From contig CAZUAQ010000005.1 in assembly GCA_964618455.1 (NCBI GenBank), positions 62,001-126,000 of the forward strand: 64,000 nt of DNA, in the 5' to 3' direction. Positions 1 through 8,569 of this stretch are shown here, piece after piece; position 1 is the stretch's first letter, and every line of letters begins with the position of its first letter. Source of the DNA: CAZUAQ01 sp964618455. GTDB lineage: Bacteria > Planctomycetota > Phycisphaerae > UBA1845 > PWPN01. The notes under the pieces are model-generated. The model worked only from the letters and a program-made list of their open reading frames with translations. It searched no databases and was not told the origin of the DNA. Made by a program: the position numbers and the translations under genes.

Positions 1-1
1 C

Positions 2-439
2 CGCGCGCAGATCAAGCACCGTGTGGCGGAGCTGGCCGAGCAACTGGAGATGGCGAGCTACCTCGATCAGTTGACGGAAAGCTACTCTCACGGCATGAAG
101 CAGCGCGTGGCCCTGGCGGCGGCGCTGCTCCACCGGCCGCGCGTGCTGGTGATCGACGAGCCGATGGTCGGCCTGGACCCCAAGACGGTCCGCACGGTCA
201 AGGACTTGATGAACGAGATGGTTCAGCAGGGAAATACGGTATTCATGAGCACGCACACGCTCGAAGTGGCGGAGGTGGTCGCCGACCGCATCGGGATCAT
301 CAACCACGGTCAGCTCATCGCCGTTGGCACCCTCGATGAACTCCGCCATCGCTCCGAACTCAACAGCACGCTCGAGGATATCTTCCTCAAGCTCACCGCC
401 GACAAGCAGGACGTCCAGAGCGAAACCGTACCGACGTAA
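2..439 (+). CDS. ABC transporter ATP-binding protein, C-terminal part (5' end cut by window)
   Basis: This is the C-terminal part of an ABC-type ATPase that would power a membrane permease encoded nearby. Visible in order are the ABC signature region (SYSHGMKQR), Walker B ending in the catalytic Glu (VLVIDEP), the D-loop (GLDP) and the H-loop His (STHT). The Walker A region lies upstream of the window. The reading frame is open to the first base, so the GTG at 23 is not taken as the start. The C-terminal tail resembles multidrug or export-type (CcmA-like) ATPases, but the substrate cannot be told. Confidence 0.9.
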   Translation, partial: RAQIKHRVAELAEQLEMASYLDQLTESYSHGMKQRVALAAALLHRPRVLVIDEPMVGLDPKTVRTVKDLMNEMVQQGNTVFMSTHTLEVAEVVADRIGIINHGQLIAVGTLDELRHRSELNSTLEDIFLKLTADKQDVQSETVPT

Positions 440-619
440 CCCCACAGGTAAATTCTCCTGTCTGTGCGCCGCAGTGCCCAACTGGTACGCCATGCCGCTC
501 AGTCAGTAGCGCGACGGTGAGGGAGCGGATACCGAGCACACCAGCGCCATGCGAACAGGCCCACGCAGGCAACATGCCCGCGATGGTCGCGCACCGGATG
601 ACGTGCGTCGAGAGTTACC

Positions 620-1366
620 CTAATGCGGCATGTACTTCAACGCCACGAAGCCGCCGACCAGCAGTATCACAAAGGCGATGCACGCCAGGTTAAAGTACTT
701 GTCGATCAATGGTTTGATCGTCGGCCCGAACGCGCCCATCAACCCCGCCACGAGGAAAAACCGGGCGGATCTGCTGAGGGTCGACGCCAGCATGAAGATG
801 AGGAACATCTTCAGATCGGCCCCGAAGAACACGCCGGCGGAGATGGTCGCCACCTTGTAGGGCAAGGGCGTGAAACCGGCGGCAAAGACAATCCAGAAGT
901 TGTACTTCTCGTACCAACCGGTGGCCTTGTCGAAGTTGTCGGTGTTCACGCCGGGGATGTGAAGCGAGTAAACCCAGTCGTCGATCCCGTCCCAGACGGT
1001 CATGCCGATGAGATAGCCCAGGGCCCCGCCGACGATCGACGCCACCGAGCACCACAGCGCGAACGTGATCCACTTCTTCCGGTTGCCCAGCACCAGCGGC
1101 GCCAGCAGCGTGTCCGGCGGAATCGGGAAGAAGCTCGACTCGGCGAAGCTCATGAGGACAAGTGCCCACGTGCCGTACGGAGAATCCGCCCAGCTCAGCA
1201 CCCAGTCGTACATCCGCCGGTGGAGATACCACCACGGCAACGGCCGCTCGACCGGCGCTTCAGGAATAGATGAGGCATATTGAGTGGCCTCCGGCGAGAC
1301 CTCGTCGGCGGGCGGATGGGGATCGGTACTGCTCAAGACTTCTCTCCTCAACGTCGGGTCAGGCAA
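620..1366 (-). CDS. YqaA/DedA-like (VTT domain) inner-membrane protein
   Basis: A 248-residue polytopic membrane protein. After a Pro-rich soluble N-terminus of about 55 residues, a hydrophobic helix carries Glu76 followed by the re-entrant-type motif PIPPD (81-85). A second loop has GFTPLPYK and the end is hydrophobic. This is the layout of YqaA-type members of the DedA/VTT (SNARE-associated) superfamily. That superfamily includes proteins implicated in lipid-carrier or phospholipid flipping and in membrane homeostasis. The specific role is unknown. It is divergent from the nucleotidyltransferase-HD gene, with a 280-bp spacer that should hold both promoters. Confidence 0.85.
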   Translation of the reverse strand: MPDPTLRREVLSSTDPHPPADEVSPEATQYASSIPEAPVERPLPWWYLHRRMYDWVLSWADSPYGTWALVLMSFAESSFFPIPPDTLLAPLVLGNRKKWITFALWCSVASIVGGALGYLIGMTVWDGIDDWVYSLHIPGVNTDNFDKATGWYEKYNFWIVFAAGFTPLPYKVATISAGVFFGADLKMFLIFMLASTLSRSARFFLVAGLMGAFGPTIKPLIDKYFNLACIAFVILLVGGFVALKYMPH

Positions 1367-1646
1367 CCGGCCACGATGCCGTCACTGCGGCCTGGCGGCA
1401 GTGATCGAGCCGCGATTATAGAGGCGGGATTCAAGACGATTCAATCACGACGGGAGTTGACGCTCGCTTTGCGGTTTAGGGGTGTGGCCTCGACAGGAAG
1501 AAGTGACAGTCATTGGTCAACCGCGGCCCCAAGGGTATACTACTGAGCATTCCGATCTGCACACCACGATGCATCGAGCGCAGGTCGGTTCATCCAGGCC
1601 GGCGCTCGCATCGATGGCCTCACCAATATCGGGCGCACATGTTCCC

Positions 1647-2762
1647 ATGTCCGACCAGCGATTGCGGCGACACATCGCCACGCAGGCGGCCCGCCTGATG
1701 TACGAGCGGGTCGAGAAGGAGTACTACACCGCCAAGCGCAAGGCCGCCGCTCAACTCGGCGCCAAGGCACGCTTCAACCCGCAGGATCTGCCCTCGAACC
1801 GCGAGATCCGCGACGAGATCCAGAACCTCGCCCGACTCTACGAGGGGCAGGCGCGGCTCGAGAAACTGGCGGACATGCGTGTGACGGCACTAAAGCTCAT
1901 GCGGCTGCTGGAAGCGTTCACACCCAGACTGATCGGCAGCACGCTCACCGGCCACATCCGCCAGGGTTCCGATATCGACATCCACGTGTTCAGCAACGAC
2001 ATTGCCGCCGTTACCGATCTGCTCGAGACATACGGCCACGATTTCAACGTCGAGCACAAGCGCATCGTCAAACACAACACCGAGCGGGTTTTTACGCACA
2101 TCCACCTGATGGGCAAGTACCCAGCGGAGTTGACCGTCTACTCGCGCGATCTGGTGAATTACCCGTTCAAAAGCTCCATCACCGGCAAGACCATCGAGCG
2201 AGCGGATATCTGCGCCGTTGAAGAACTGATCGCTCGCGAACATTCGGAGGTCACGCTCGAAGAAGATGACGTAGCGTCCGAGGTGGATCCGTTCCTCATC
2301 TGGCCGCTGCTGCTCGCCCCGTTGGAGAAGGTCAAACAGGATCCGCGATACCATCCCGAGGGCGACGCCCTCTATCATGCGCTCCAGGCGTTCGAACTGG
2401 CTCGCGACGAGATCCCTTACGATCAGGAACTCATCACCGCTGCGCTATTGCATGACGTCGGCAAAGCCATCGACCCGGCGGATCATGTGGCGGCGGGGCT
2501 GGAAGCTCTGGAGGGCACACTCACCGAGCGCGAGGAATTTCTCATCGCCCACCATATGGACGCCCAGGCTTTTCTGCAGGGGGAACTCGGCGCGAAACAG
2601 CGCCGCCGGCTCTCGGAAAGCGAGTGGTTCGAGGACCTGATGACGCTGCGCAGTATCGACGACCGCGCCCGCGCACGCGGCGTCGAGGTCTGCACCATCG
2701 AGGAGGCCATGGCCTACCTGCGCAGCTTCGAGGAGGCGGAGGAGGAATACGGCTGGACTTGA
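1647..2762 (+). CDS. Nucleotidyltransferase-HD domain protein
   Basis: The frame is open from 1482. I place the start at ATG 1647 because the conserved-looking sequence begins there, though no strong ribosome site decides it. The 371-residue product has a polymerase-beta-type nucleotidyltransferase core (Gly97-Ser98, then Asp109-x-Asp111) and a C-terminal HD hydrolase domain (His269-Asp270 in HDVGK, later HH). The domain pair recalls CCA-adding or tRNA nucleotidyltransferase-like proteins, but it is short and lacks an obvious tRNA-binding tail. It could be a phosphohydrolase with a regulatory or degenerate transferase domain. Its 3' end overlaps the convergent zinc-ribbon gene by 49 bp. Confidence 0.8.
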   Translation: MSDQRLRRHIATQAARLMYERVEKEYYTAKRKAAAQLGAKARFNPQDLPSNREIRDEIQNLARLYEGQARLEKLADMRVTALKLMRLLEAFTPRLIGSTLTGHIRQGSDIDIHVFSNDIAAVTDLLETYGHDFNVEHKRIVKHNTERVFTHIHLMGKYPAELTVYSRDLVNYPFKSSITGKTIERADICAVEELIAREHSEVTLEEDDVASEVDPFLIWPLLLAPLEKVKQDPRYHPEGDALYHALQAFELARDEIPYDQELITAALLHDVGKAIDPADHVAAGLEALEGTLTEREEFLIAHHMDAQAFLQGELGAKQRRRLSESEWFEDLMTLRSIDDRARARGVEVCTIEEAMAYLRSFEEAEEEYGWT

Positions 2763-3172
2763 TGCCGTGATGCCGAAAGACGCCGGCCGCACCGCGGGCA
2801 GAAGTTGAAACGGCAGCGATCCCGCTGCGTCTCACGACGACTGCAGAGCGGGCAAAGCCGCACGTGGTTTTCCTGGGAGATGCGTTCGAGGACGCCACGC
2901 AGCATCGGCCCCCGTCGCGGGAGAGGCCCGAAGCGCACCGGCGGACCCGCCCGCCGATCATCAATCGGTCGCGGGCCAAGGCGATCCAGATCATTCCGGG
3001 CGTAGCGCGACAGGAGATACACGAGCACGCGAATGCGGATGCGAACCCACCAGATCCAGATATCCAGGCCGGAGTCCCGACGGCGCAGGTACTCCTCGAG
3101 CGAGTCCCGCTCCCAGCGCCATTGACGGGCCAGCATTTCCAACGACCTGTCCGAACTCGTCGTCAACATCAT
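2714..3172 (-). CDS. Small Arg-rich protein with C-terminal zinc ribbon
   Basis: I do not recognise a family. The 152-residue product starts at a tandem ATG-ATG preceded by a TGAGGA-like ribosome site. It has an amphipathic or hydrophobic central stretch (IWIWWVRIRIRVLVYLL) and a four-Cys zinc ribbon near the C-terminus (CPLC...CPRCGRR). The paired CxxC motifs and the ribosome site argue that it is real rather than a shadow frame. It overlaps the end of the HD gene tail to tail. Confidence 0.55.
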   Translation of the reverse strand: MMLTTSSDRSLEMLARQWRWERDSLEEYLRRRDSGLDIWIWWVRIRIRVLVYLLSRYARNDLDRLGPRPIDDRRAGPPVRFGPLPRRGPMLRGVLERISQENHVRLCPLCSRRETQRDRCRFNFCPRCGRRLSASRHQVQPYSSSASSKLRR

Positions 3173-4350
3173 GTGTCCTCAAAAGCTGCCGCCCAGCATA
3201 TCATGCGGTTCGCCGTGTCTATCCTATTGTTGACGTCCGGAATGCGACGGTCGATCGGCGATTTCAAAAACTTCCGGAATCTTCGAACGTGGAAACTGGA
3301 ATCACTCACGCCGATGAACGCCGGACTGTTTATCGTAGGGATGGCATGGAATGTCGGTTTTGCCCCGCACGTCGTCCTGGCTGTTCGACGCAAGGAACCA
3401 GAACGTGCCTGTGGTTTGCCCTGAATCTGGTCATCGCCTGTAGAGCAACTGGGCAGATTTTGAACGAATTGCCCATGGGCTGGGCGGCAAGGCGGCACTC
3501 CATCATGGGAGCGGGCATCTGCGGAGATGGCATCATCCTTACCTGCTAGGTGGCAGAATTGTACACCCTGGCGTACGAACTCTAGAGTCGGCGTAGAAAA
3601 GTTTCATAAATATATATATTAAAAAGGCTTACATGGATTCTGGGAGACGAAATTGTCATGGACTGAAGGTTCCGAATTCTCGGCGGAGTCTCGATTGGCA
3701 GACTGGTTCAGCCGATACGGAAAATGCCTGTGTTGCGTAGGGAAAATATCCCGCCCGAGGAGCATCTGCAGCGATGAACAGGTTGAGACAGGGCCATGGC
3801 TTCGGTATCATGCACAGCTTCGGGGTCGAGTACCTAAGTTCAATGTTGGCAATGGCTAATCGTTTGCTGAGAAGGTGAGCGCCGACCCTGTGAATAAGGC
3901 TGAGAGGCGGATGGATTGGGTAATCCTTAATAAGTTTGCCTCAAGGCCTTAACCGACTTCGCCCGGTAAACTGCCTAAACTTCGGCTGGAGTTCGTCTGT
4001 TCGCTTTGAATAAAAAGCAAATGCGAACGATCCAGTTCGCTCGACCTCGAATCAGGGCGATGAGAGTGGGGGATATCACTCGGGTTGGATTCTTCCAAGC
4101 AGCGCACGATTTGTGAATGACTTACGTAAGAGAGGGTGAGGACGGGTTTTGTCCTGAGCCATGCTCGAAGTAAGTCAGTTGATCAAGCGGATCTCTCAAC
4201 GATCCACACGACAGGGGGGGACGGTTCACGGCCTCGGCGCGCGGCTGAGAGGGACGGAGTGCGCGCGGACGGCGCCAAATCCACGCGAATCCTCTACGAT
4301 AATCCCGTAGTGTTACTTGGCGTTTCGTTTAACTCGACACACTGAAGACC
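3173..4350. other. 1.18-kb gene-poor leader upstream of the exosortase locus
   Basis: No convincing gene on either strand. The short open frames lack ribosome sites and family-like sequence. There is an A/T-rich patch at about 3600-3632 and a perfect palindrome CTTACGTAAG at 4121-4130. An inverted repeat GCGAAC/GTTCGC with a 6-bp spacer lies at 4023-4040, and a G7 run at 4214-4220. This is the natural place for the promoter and control region of the exopolysaccharide locus, but I cannot assign a specific promoter, riboswitch or sRNA. Confidence 0.5.
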
Positions 4351-5316
4351 ATGCAATCATCTAATCGTCAGGGAAGGCCGGGGAAGCAGGCGATCGAGAC
4401 AGCCGAGACGGGTAATCCTGGAGACCAATCATCGCGGTCCCGTCGCGCGACGTGGTGGGTGGCTGGGTTGGCCGTTGTGGTACTGTTGTGGAGTTACTGG
4501 CCGACGCTGGTTGACTTGTGGCTGTTCTGGAACCGGAATCCGGATTACTCGGCGGGCGTACTGGTCCCCCTGGTGATCGGATACGCGCTCTGGCAGAAGC
4601 GTAAATGGCTGATCGACACCCCCAAGCGGATATTCTGGCCTGGGCTGGGTGTGGTACTACTGGCTCAGCTTGCCCGTTTCTTCGGCATTCTCTACATGTT
4701 CGGGTCTGTGGAACGCTACTCGTTTCTGCTGACGATCTTCGGAGGTGTCCTGTTCCTGCTCGGCCCCGCCGCCGTCAGGCAGCTCTCCTGGAAGTTTGCC
4801 TTCTTGTTGCTGATGATGCCGCTTCCAAACTCGGTGCATATCCGGGTCAGTGAGCCGCTGCAGTCCTTTGCCACCTCGTCGGCGGTATTCGGTCTCGAAT
4901 TGCTGGGATACATGGTGGCCCGGCAGGGGCACGTCATTCTGATTGGAGAGGGCACGCGAGTGGCCGTGGAAGAGGCGTGCAGCGGGTTGCGTATGATGAC
5001 GGCTTTCGTCATCATCGCTGGAGCGTTTGCCCTGGTCCTGAATCGTCCGAAGTGGCAGCGCTTGGTGATCGTGCTTTCCAGTCTGCCGGTAGCGATCTTC
5101 ACCAATTCGATCCGCTTGATCATCACCGCGATTCTGTTCGACGCGCTGGGCAGCGAATTCGCGGAGAAATTCTTTCACGACTTCGGTGGCTTCGCCATGG
5201 TCCCGTTTGCCTTCTTCTTGTTGATCGGCGAGTTGTATCTGCTGCGCTGGCTTACGTCGGGGGAGGGTCGAAGTCCCTCCAACTCCTTGCCCCGCGCAGC
5301 TCAATCGATGAGTTGA
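4351..5316 (+). CDS. Exosortase (transpeptidase-like membrane cysteine protease)
   Basis: A 321-residue multi-pass membrane protein. The exosortase active-site triad is visible: Cys210 in EEACSGLR, Arg255 in NSIR and His276 in FFHDFGG, each at the edge of a hydrophobic helix. Exosortases cut short C-terminal sorting tails (PEP-CTERM or variants) and are thought to move the protein to the envelope or onto exopolysaccharide. The gene begins the EPS locus and is followed 7 bp later by epsI. No protein with a recognisable PEP-CTERM tail is encoded in this window. Subclass not assigned. Confidence 0.93.
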   Translation: MQSSNRQGRPGKQAIETAETGNPGDQSSRSRRATWWVAGLAVVVLLWSYWPTLVDLWLFWNRNPDYSAGVLVPLVIGYALWQKRKWLIDTPKRIFWPGLGVVLLAQLARFFGILYMFGSVERYSFLLTIFGGVLFLLGPAAVRQLSWKFAFLLLMMPLPNSVHIRVSEPLQSFATSSAVFGLELLGYMVARQGHVILIGEGTRVAVEEACSGLRMMTAFVIIAGAFALVLNRPKWQRLVIVLSSLPVAIFTNSIRLIITAILFDALGSEFAEKFFHDFGGFAMVPFAFFLLIGELYLLRWLTSGEGRSPSNSLPRAAQSMS

Positions 5317-5323
5317 TGTTCCA

Positions 5324-6031
5324 ATGACCCGAGTTGCACAACCTGTTTCCTTGGTACGGGGTTCGGCCTTCTGGGTGCTCTTGATCGTGCTGGTCGTGAG
5401 CGGTCTCGGGCATCGCTACCTGCTGGGGCAGATCAATCTAGCTATGGATCGCGTGATCACCCCGGTGGAACCCATGGCCAGTATTCCACTCTCCCTCGGG
5501 CCATGGGAAGGACGCGACCTGCCGCTGGAAGAGCGTATTCAACGGATCAGCGGCGACGACGACTTTGTCAACCGAATATACACTCACCGGGAAACGGGCG
5601 AGGTCGTGAGCCTGTACATCGGGTACATCGGCAAGCCGCGAAGCTGGCTCGGCCATCGCCCGGACGTCTGCTATCGCGCCTTCGGCTTTGAGGAGCGCGG
5701 ACAGCGGCCGATGCAGGTCACGCTGGAGAACGGCCGGTTCGTTCCCGCCATTCTCTACGAGTTCGCGCAGCCCCGCGCCGGCGCGCGCCGCCAGGTGGTC
5801 ATGGGCACCTACCTGCGCAACGGCCGATTCCTGCGGGCAGGGGACAACCTGGAACAGATGACTTCGCGACGCCCGAACCTTTTTTCGCAGCAGGTCACGT
5901 ATCTCGCCCGCATCCAGGTGGGGATAGCGGCCTCGGGCGAGTTGAATGCGGACGAGACGGTTCTCACGGACTTTGTCCGCCGGGTCATCCCCGAAGTGGT
6001 GCAGCGTATGCCACAGGAAAATCGTGAGTGA
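5324..6031 (+). CDS. epsI: EpsI-type exosortase-associated protein (DUF3485)
   Basis: 235 residues: an N-terminal membrane anchor (about 13-33), then an extracytoplasmic domain with the family motif HRPDVCY (His111 to Cys116-Tyr117). EpsI domains occur as partners of, or fused to, exosortases in EPS loci, and their biochemical role is not settled. In many genomes the two are one polypeptide; here they are separate genes 7 bp apart. The 3' end overlaps the flippase start by 8 bp. Confidence 0.9.
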   Translation: MTRVAQPVSLVRGSAFWVLLIVLVVSGLGHRYLLGQINLAMDRVITPVEPMASIPLSLGPWEGRDLPLEERIQRISGDDDFVNRIYTHRETGEVVSLYIGYIGKPRSWLGHRPDVCYRAFGFEERGQRPMQVTLENGRFVPAILYEFAQPRAGARRQVVMGTYLRNGRFLRAGDNLEQMTSRRPNLFSQQVTYLARIQVGIAASGELNADETVLTDFVRRVIPEVVQRMPQENRE

Positions 6032-7514
6032 TACGCACGGCCAAGGCACAAAAAACAACGTGACATCCGAGCCAACCAACCAGACGAAGCCCCAGGAACT
6101 TCCGGGTGTGGCGGGTGCGGCGTTGCCGATGCCGGGAGCCACGCCGGAAAGTGCCGTTGCCCACGCCAGTTCCGCGCCGCGTCCCAGTCTGAAAAAGAAA
6201 GCAATGCATGGTGCCGCGTGGACGGTTGGCGGGCACGGTGCCCGGATGGTTCTGCGCCTGGGAAGTAATCTCGTCCTGACGCGCCTCCTGTTTCCCGAGG
6301 CTTTCGGCCTCATGGCTTTGGTCCACCTGTTTCGCAGGGGGCTTGAGATGTTCTCGGATATCGGGACAGGACCCGCGGTGATGCAGCACCCACGTGCGGA
6401 AGAGAAAATCTTCCAGGATACGGCCTGGAGCATTCAGGTGGTTCGGGGCTTCGCGCTATGGCTGATCTGCTGCGCGCTGGCGATTCCGGTCGCCATGCTG
6501 TACGACGAACCCATCCTGACTTACCTCTTGCCAATCACCGGAATCACGGCCGTGGTTCTGGGCTTCACGCCAACCAAAGTAATTATCGCCCAGCGTTCAC
6601 TGAAGCTGAAGGAGGTCACTCTTACCCAGGTGATCTCTCAATTTATCGGAGTCTCCGTCATGGTGGTGTGGGCCTACCTGTATCCATCGGTGTGGGCTCT
6701 GGCTTGGGGCACAGTCGTGGGAATTGTGGTCCAGGTTGCGCTCATGTCCTATTTCGTGCCGGGGGGTGGCAACAAGCTTCGCTGGGAAAGATCGAGTGCC
6801 CGCGATCTCTTCAGTTTCGGCAAGTGGATTTTTCTGGCCACGGCGGTCTTCTTCGTCGCGGATCAACTGGACCGCGCCTTGATCGCCGCCTATCTCGGAA
6901 TGGGGATGCTTGGTGTTTACAGTATCGGCTTCACGCTGGCCGAGGCGCCGCGCGTGATCAATCAGCAACTGATTCGACGCGTACTCTATCCCGCCCTGGT
7001 ACAAGTGAAACGGGAACGCCCGGAAGACGTCAGTTCCGCATTCTACAAGGCGAGGAAGTCGCTGGATTGGTTGTTTCTCCCGATGCTCGGATTGATCTCA
7101 GGAGGCGGGGGTACCATCGTCGTCATGCTCCTCTATGACTATCGCTACTACGAGGCGGGATGGATCTTTCAGGCCCTCTCCATGAAAGCGGCCTTTCGTT
7201 GCGTTCTCGAGCCGGCGGAGACTTGCCTCGTCGCTCTCGGTTTCCCGCGGTACGCAACCCTGCAACAGGTGATTCGCCTCATATGGATAGTCTCCGCACT
7301 GCCCCTGGGATGGTACTGGTTCGGCGCGTTGGGACTGGTCATCCCCGTTGCCCTGGCAGAGTTGGTCGTTTTGCCGGTGCTGTGGATCGGGCTTCGTAGG
7401 CAGAAGGTGTTACGTCCCCTCGCGGAGGTACGTTCGCTGCTGATTCTGGCCGGGAGCATGATCCCTGGTTTCATCGCCATGAGCCACTATCTGTCGGAAT
7501 GGATGGTGCCATGA
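6024..7514 (+). CDS. Wzx-like polysaccharide/oligosaccharide flippase
   Basis: A hydrophobic 496-residue protein of the MATE/Wzx/MOP superfamily. A basic N-terminal stretch (LKKKAMHGAAWT) leads into about twelve membrane segments, including LTRLLFPEAFGLMAL and a mid-protein loop VADQLDRALIAAYLG, both typical of lipid-linked oligosaccharide flippases. It should turn undecaprenyl-linked repeat units to the periplasmic face. I choose GTG 6024 as start: it overlaps the epsI stop and follows CAGGAAA. The frame is open upstream to 5946. The gene ends in an ATGA overlap with the sulfotransferase. Confidence 0.88.
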   Translation: MSDTHGQGTKNNVTSEPTNQTKPQELPGVAGAALPMPGATPESAVAHASSAPRPSLKKKAMHGAAWTVGGHGARMVLRLGSNLVLTRLLFPEAFGLMALVHLFRRGLEMFSDIGTGPAVMQHPRAEEKIFQDTAWSIQVVRGFALWLICCALAIPVAMLYDEPILTYLLPITGITAVVLGFTPTKVIIAQRSLKLKEVTLTQVISQFIGVSVMVVWAYLYPSVWALAWGTVVGIVVQVALMSYFVPGGGNKLRWERSSARDLFSFGKWIFLATAVFFVADQLDRALIAAYLGMGMLGVYSIGFTLAEAPRVINQQLIRRVLYPALVQVKRERPEDVSSAFYKARKSLDWLFLPMLGLISGGGGTIVVMLLYDYRYYEAGWIFQALSMKAAFRCVLEPAETCLVALGFPRYATLQQVIRLIWIVSALPLGWYWFGALGLVIPVALAELVVLPVLWIGLRRQKVLRPLAEVRSLLILAGSMIPGFIAMSHYLSEWMVP

Positions 7515-8569
7515 ATCCGCTTTCATCCACGGACCGGACAGAGAGCGTCCAGTCGGACGCATCCGATACCGGTGCGTCTTCATCGACGCCGCTGCTCATC
7601 CACGTCGGATTCGCGAAATGCGCCAGTTCCTGGCTCCAGGCGAGGCTCTTTCTCAGGGAACACGGTTTCGTAGAACCTTGGCCGAATCGCGAGAATCGTA
7701 TCATCGAGGATCTGGTGCTTCCCCGTGCCCGGCGTTTCGATGCCCAAGGCATTCGTCAGCGTTTTCAGGAGAGCCTGGCTCAGCAGTCCCTTGTCGAGGG
7801 TGAGATTCCAATCATCACTTCGGAAGTACTGGTAGGCGATCCCATTCTCGGCGTCTTTCACGGTGATGAAACGGCGCGCCGACTTCACACTTCGTTTCCC
7901 GAGGCGCGTATTTTGATGTGCATCCGAGAACAGGCTTCAATGATACTCTCCTGCTGGGGAGAATACGTGCGTCGTGGTGGGCTCCAGAATCTGTCCGGCT
8001 ACGCCGGCTTCGGTGAGCGCCGCCAGGGTTACACACCGATACTGCGTAGGGATTTCCTGGAGTATGATCTCACCTATCAGACATATGCCCAGTACTTTGG
8101 GGAAAGTAACGTGCTTTGCCTCGCGATGGAGGAACTAACTCATTCACCTGACCGTTTCTTAGCCAGGCTCATGGCTTTTCTCAACCGCCCCATCCCCAAG
8201 GGACTCGATACGGGACCCGTGTACCAGGGGCTTGGGTTCGTCGCATTGCATGCGCTTCGCCGGCTGAACACGCTGGCGCTTCGCGACCCCCTGGGGGCCG
8301 AGCATCGCAGGCGGCATCGACTGATCTCACTCGTCAGGAAACTGGATCGACGAATTCCCCGGTCGTGGAATCGGCGGATCCGCTCGAAAATGGTGCATCG
8401 CATCGTGCAGGCTGTCGGCGATGAATACCTTAGTTCGAATGATCGCACGGCTCGACTCTGTGATATACCCTTACAGGATTGGAAGTATCGTTGTGGGACA
8501 CCGTCGGACGAGGTTGAAGTACACCAACATTCCGCGGCCGCTGCGGAGATAGGGGCACCTGTTCGTTGA
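7511..8569 (+). CDS. Sulfotransferase-like protein (first of four)
   Basis: 352 residues, starting at the ATG of an ATGA overlap with the flippase. After a Ser/Thr-rich N-terminus the motif HVGFAKCASSWLQ matches the 5'-phosphosulfate-binding loop of PAPS-dependent sulfotransferases (variant of PKxGTT). A later region with FPEARILMCIREQASMILSCW matches the 3'-phosphate-binding region (conserved Arg and Ser). Predicted to sulfate a sugar of the exopolysaccharide in the cytoplasm. The acceptor is unknown. It ends in a TTGA overlap with the next glycosyltransferase. Confidence 0.8.
   Translation: MNPLSSTDRTESVQSDASDTGASSSTPLLIHVGFAKCASSWLQARLFLREHGFVEPWPNRENRIIEDLVLPRARRFDAQGIRQRFQESLAQQSLVEGEIPIITSEVLVGDPILGVFHGDETARRLHTSFPEARILMCIREQASMILSCWGEYVRRGGLQNLSGYAGFGERRQGYTPILRRDFLEYDLTYQTYAQYFGESNVLCLAMEELTHSPDRFLARLMAFLNRPIPKGLDTGPVYQGLGFVALHALRRLNTLALRDPLGAEHRRRHRLISLVRKLDRRIPRSWNRRIRSKMVHRIVQAVGDEYLSSNDRTARLCDIPLQDWKYRCGTPSDEVEVHQHSAAAAEIGAPVR

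Noticed and set aside
623..1273. Long plus-strand open frame opposite the YqaA-like gene
   Set aside because: Low-complexity, Arg/His/Glu-rich translation without family-like sequence; it is the antisense shadow of a clear membrane protein.
2864..3424. 186-residue plus-strand open frame
   Set aside because: Mostly antisense to the zinc-ribbon gene and without ribosome site; the minus-strand frame has paired CxxC motifs and a better start.
3653..3859. 68-residue open frame in the leader region
   Set aside because: No ribosome site, no recognisable pattern; expected by chance.
3846..3871. Possible sigma-54 promoter (TGGCA ... TTGCT)
   Set aside because: The spacing between the GG and GC elements is too long for a -24/-12 promoter.
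5438..6433. 331-residue minus-strand open frame
   Set aside because: Antisense to epsI and the flippase, with no conserved motif.
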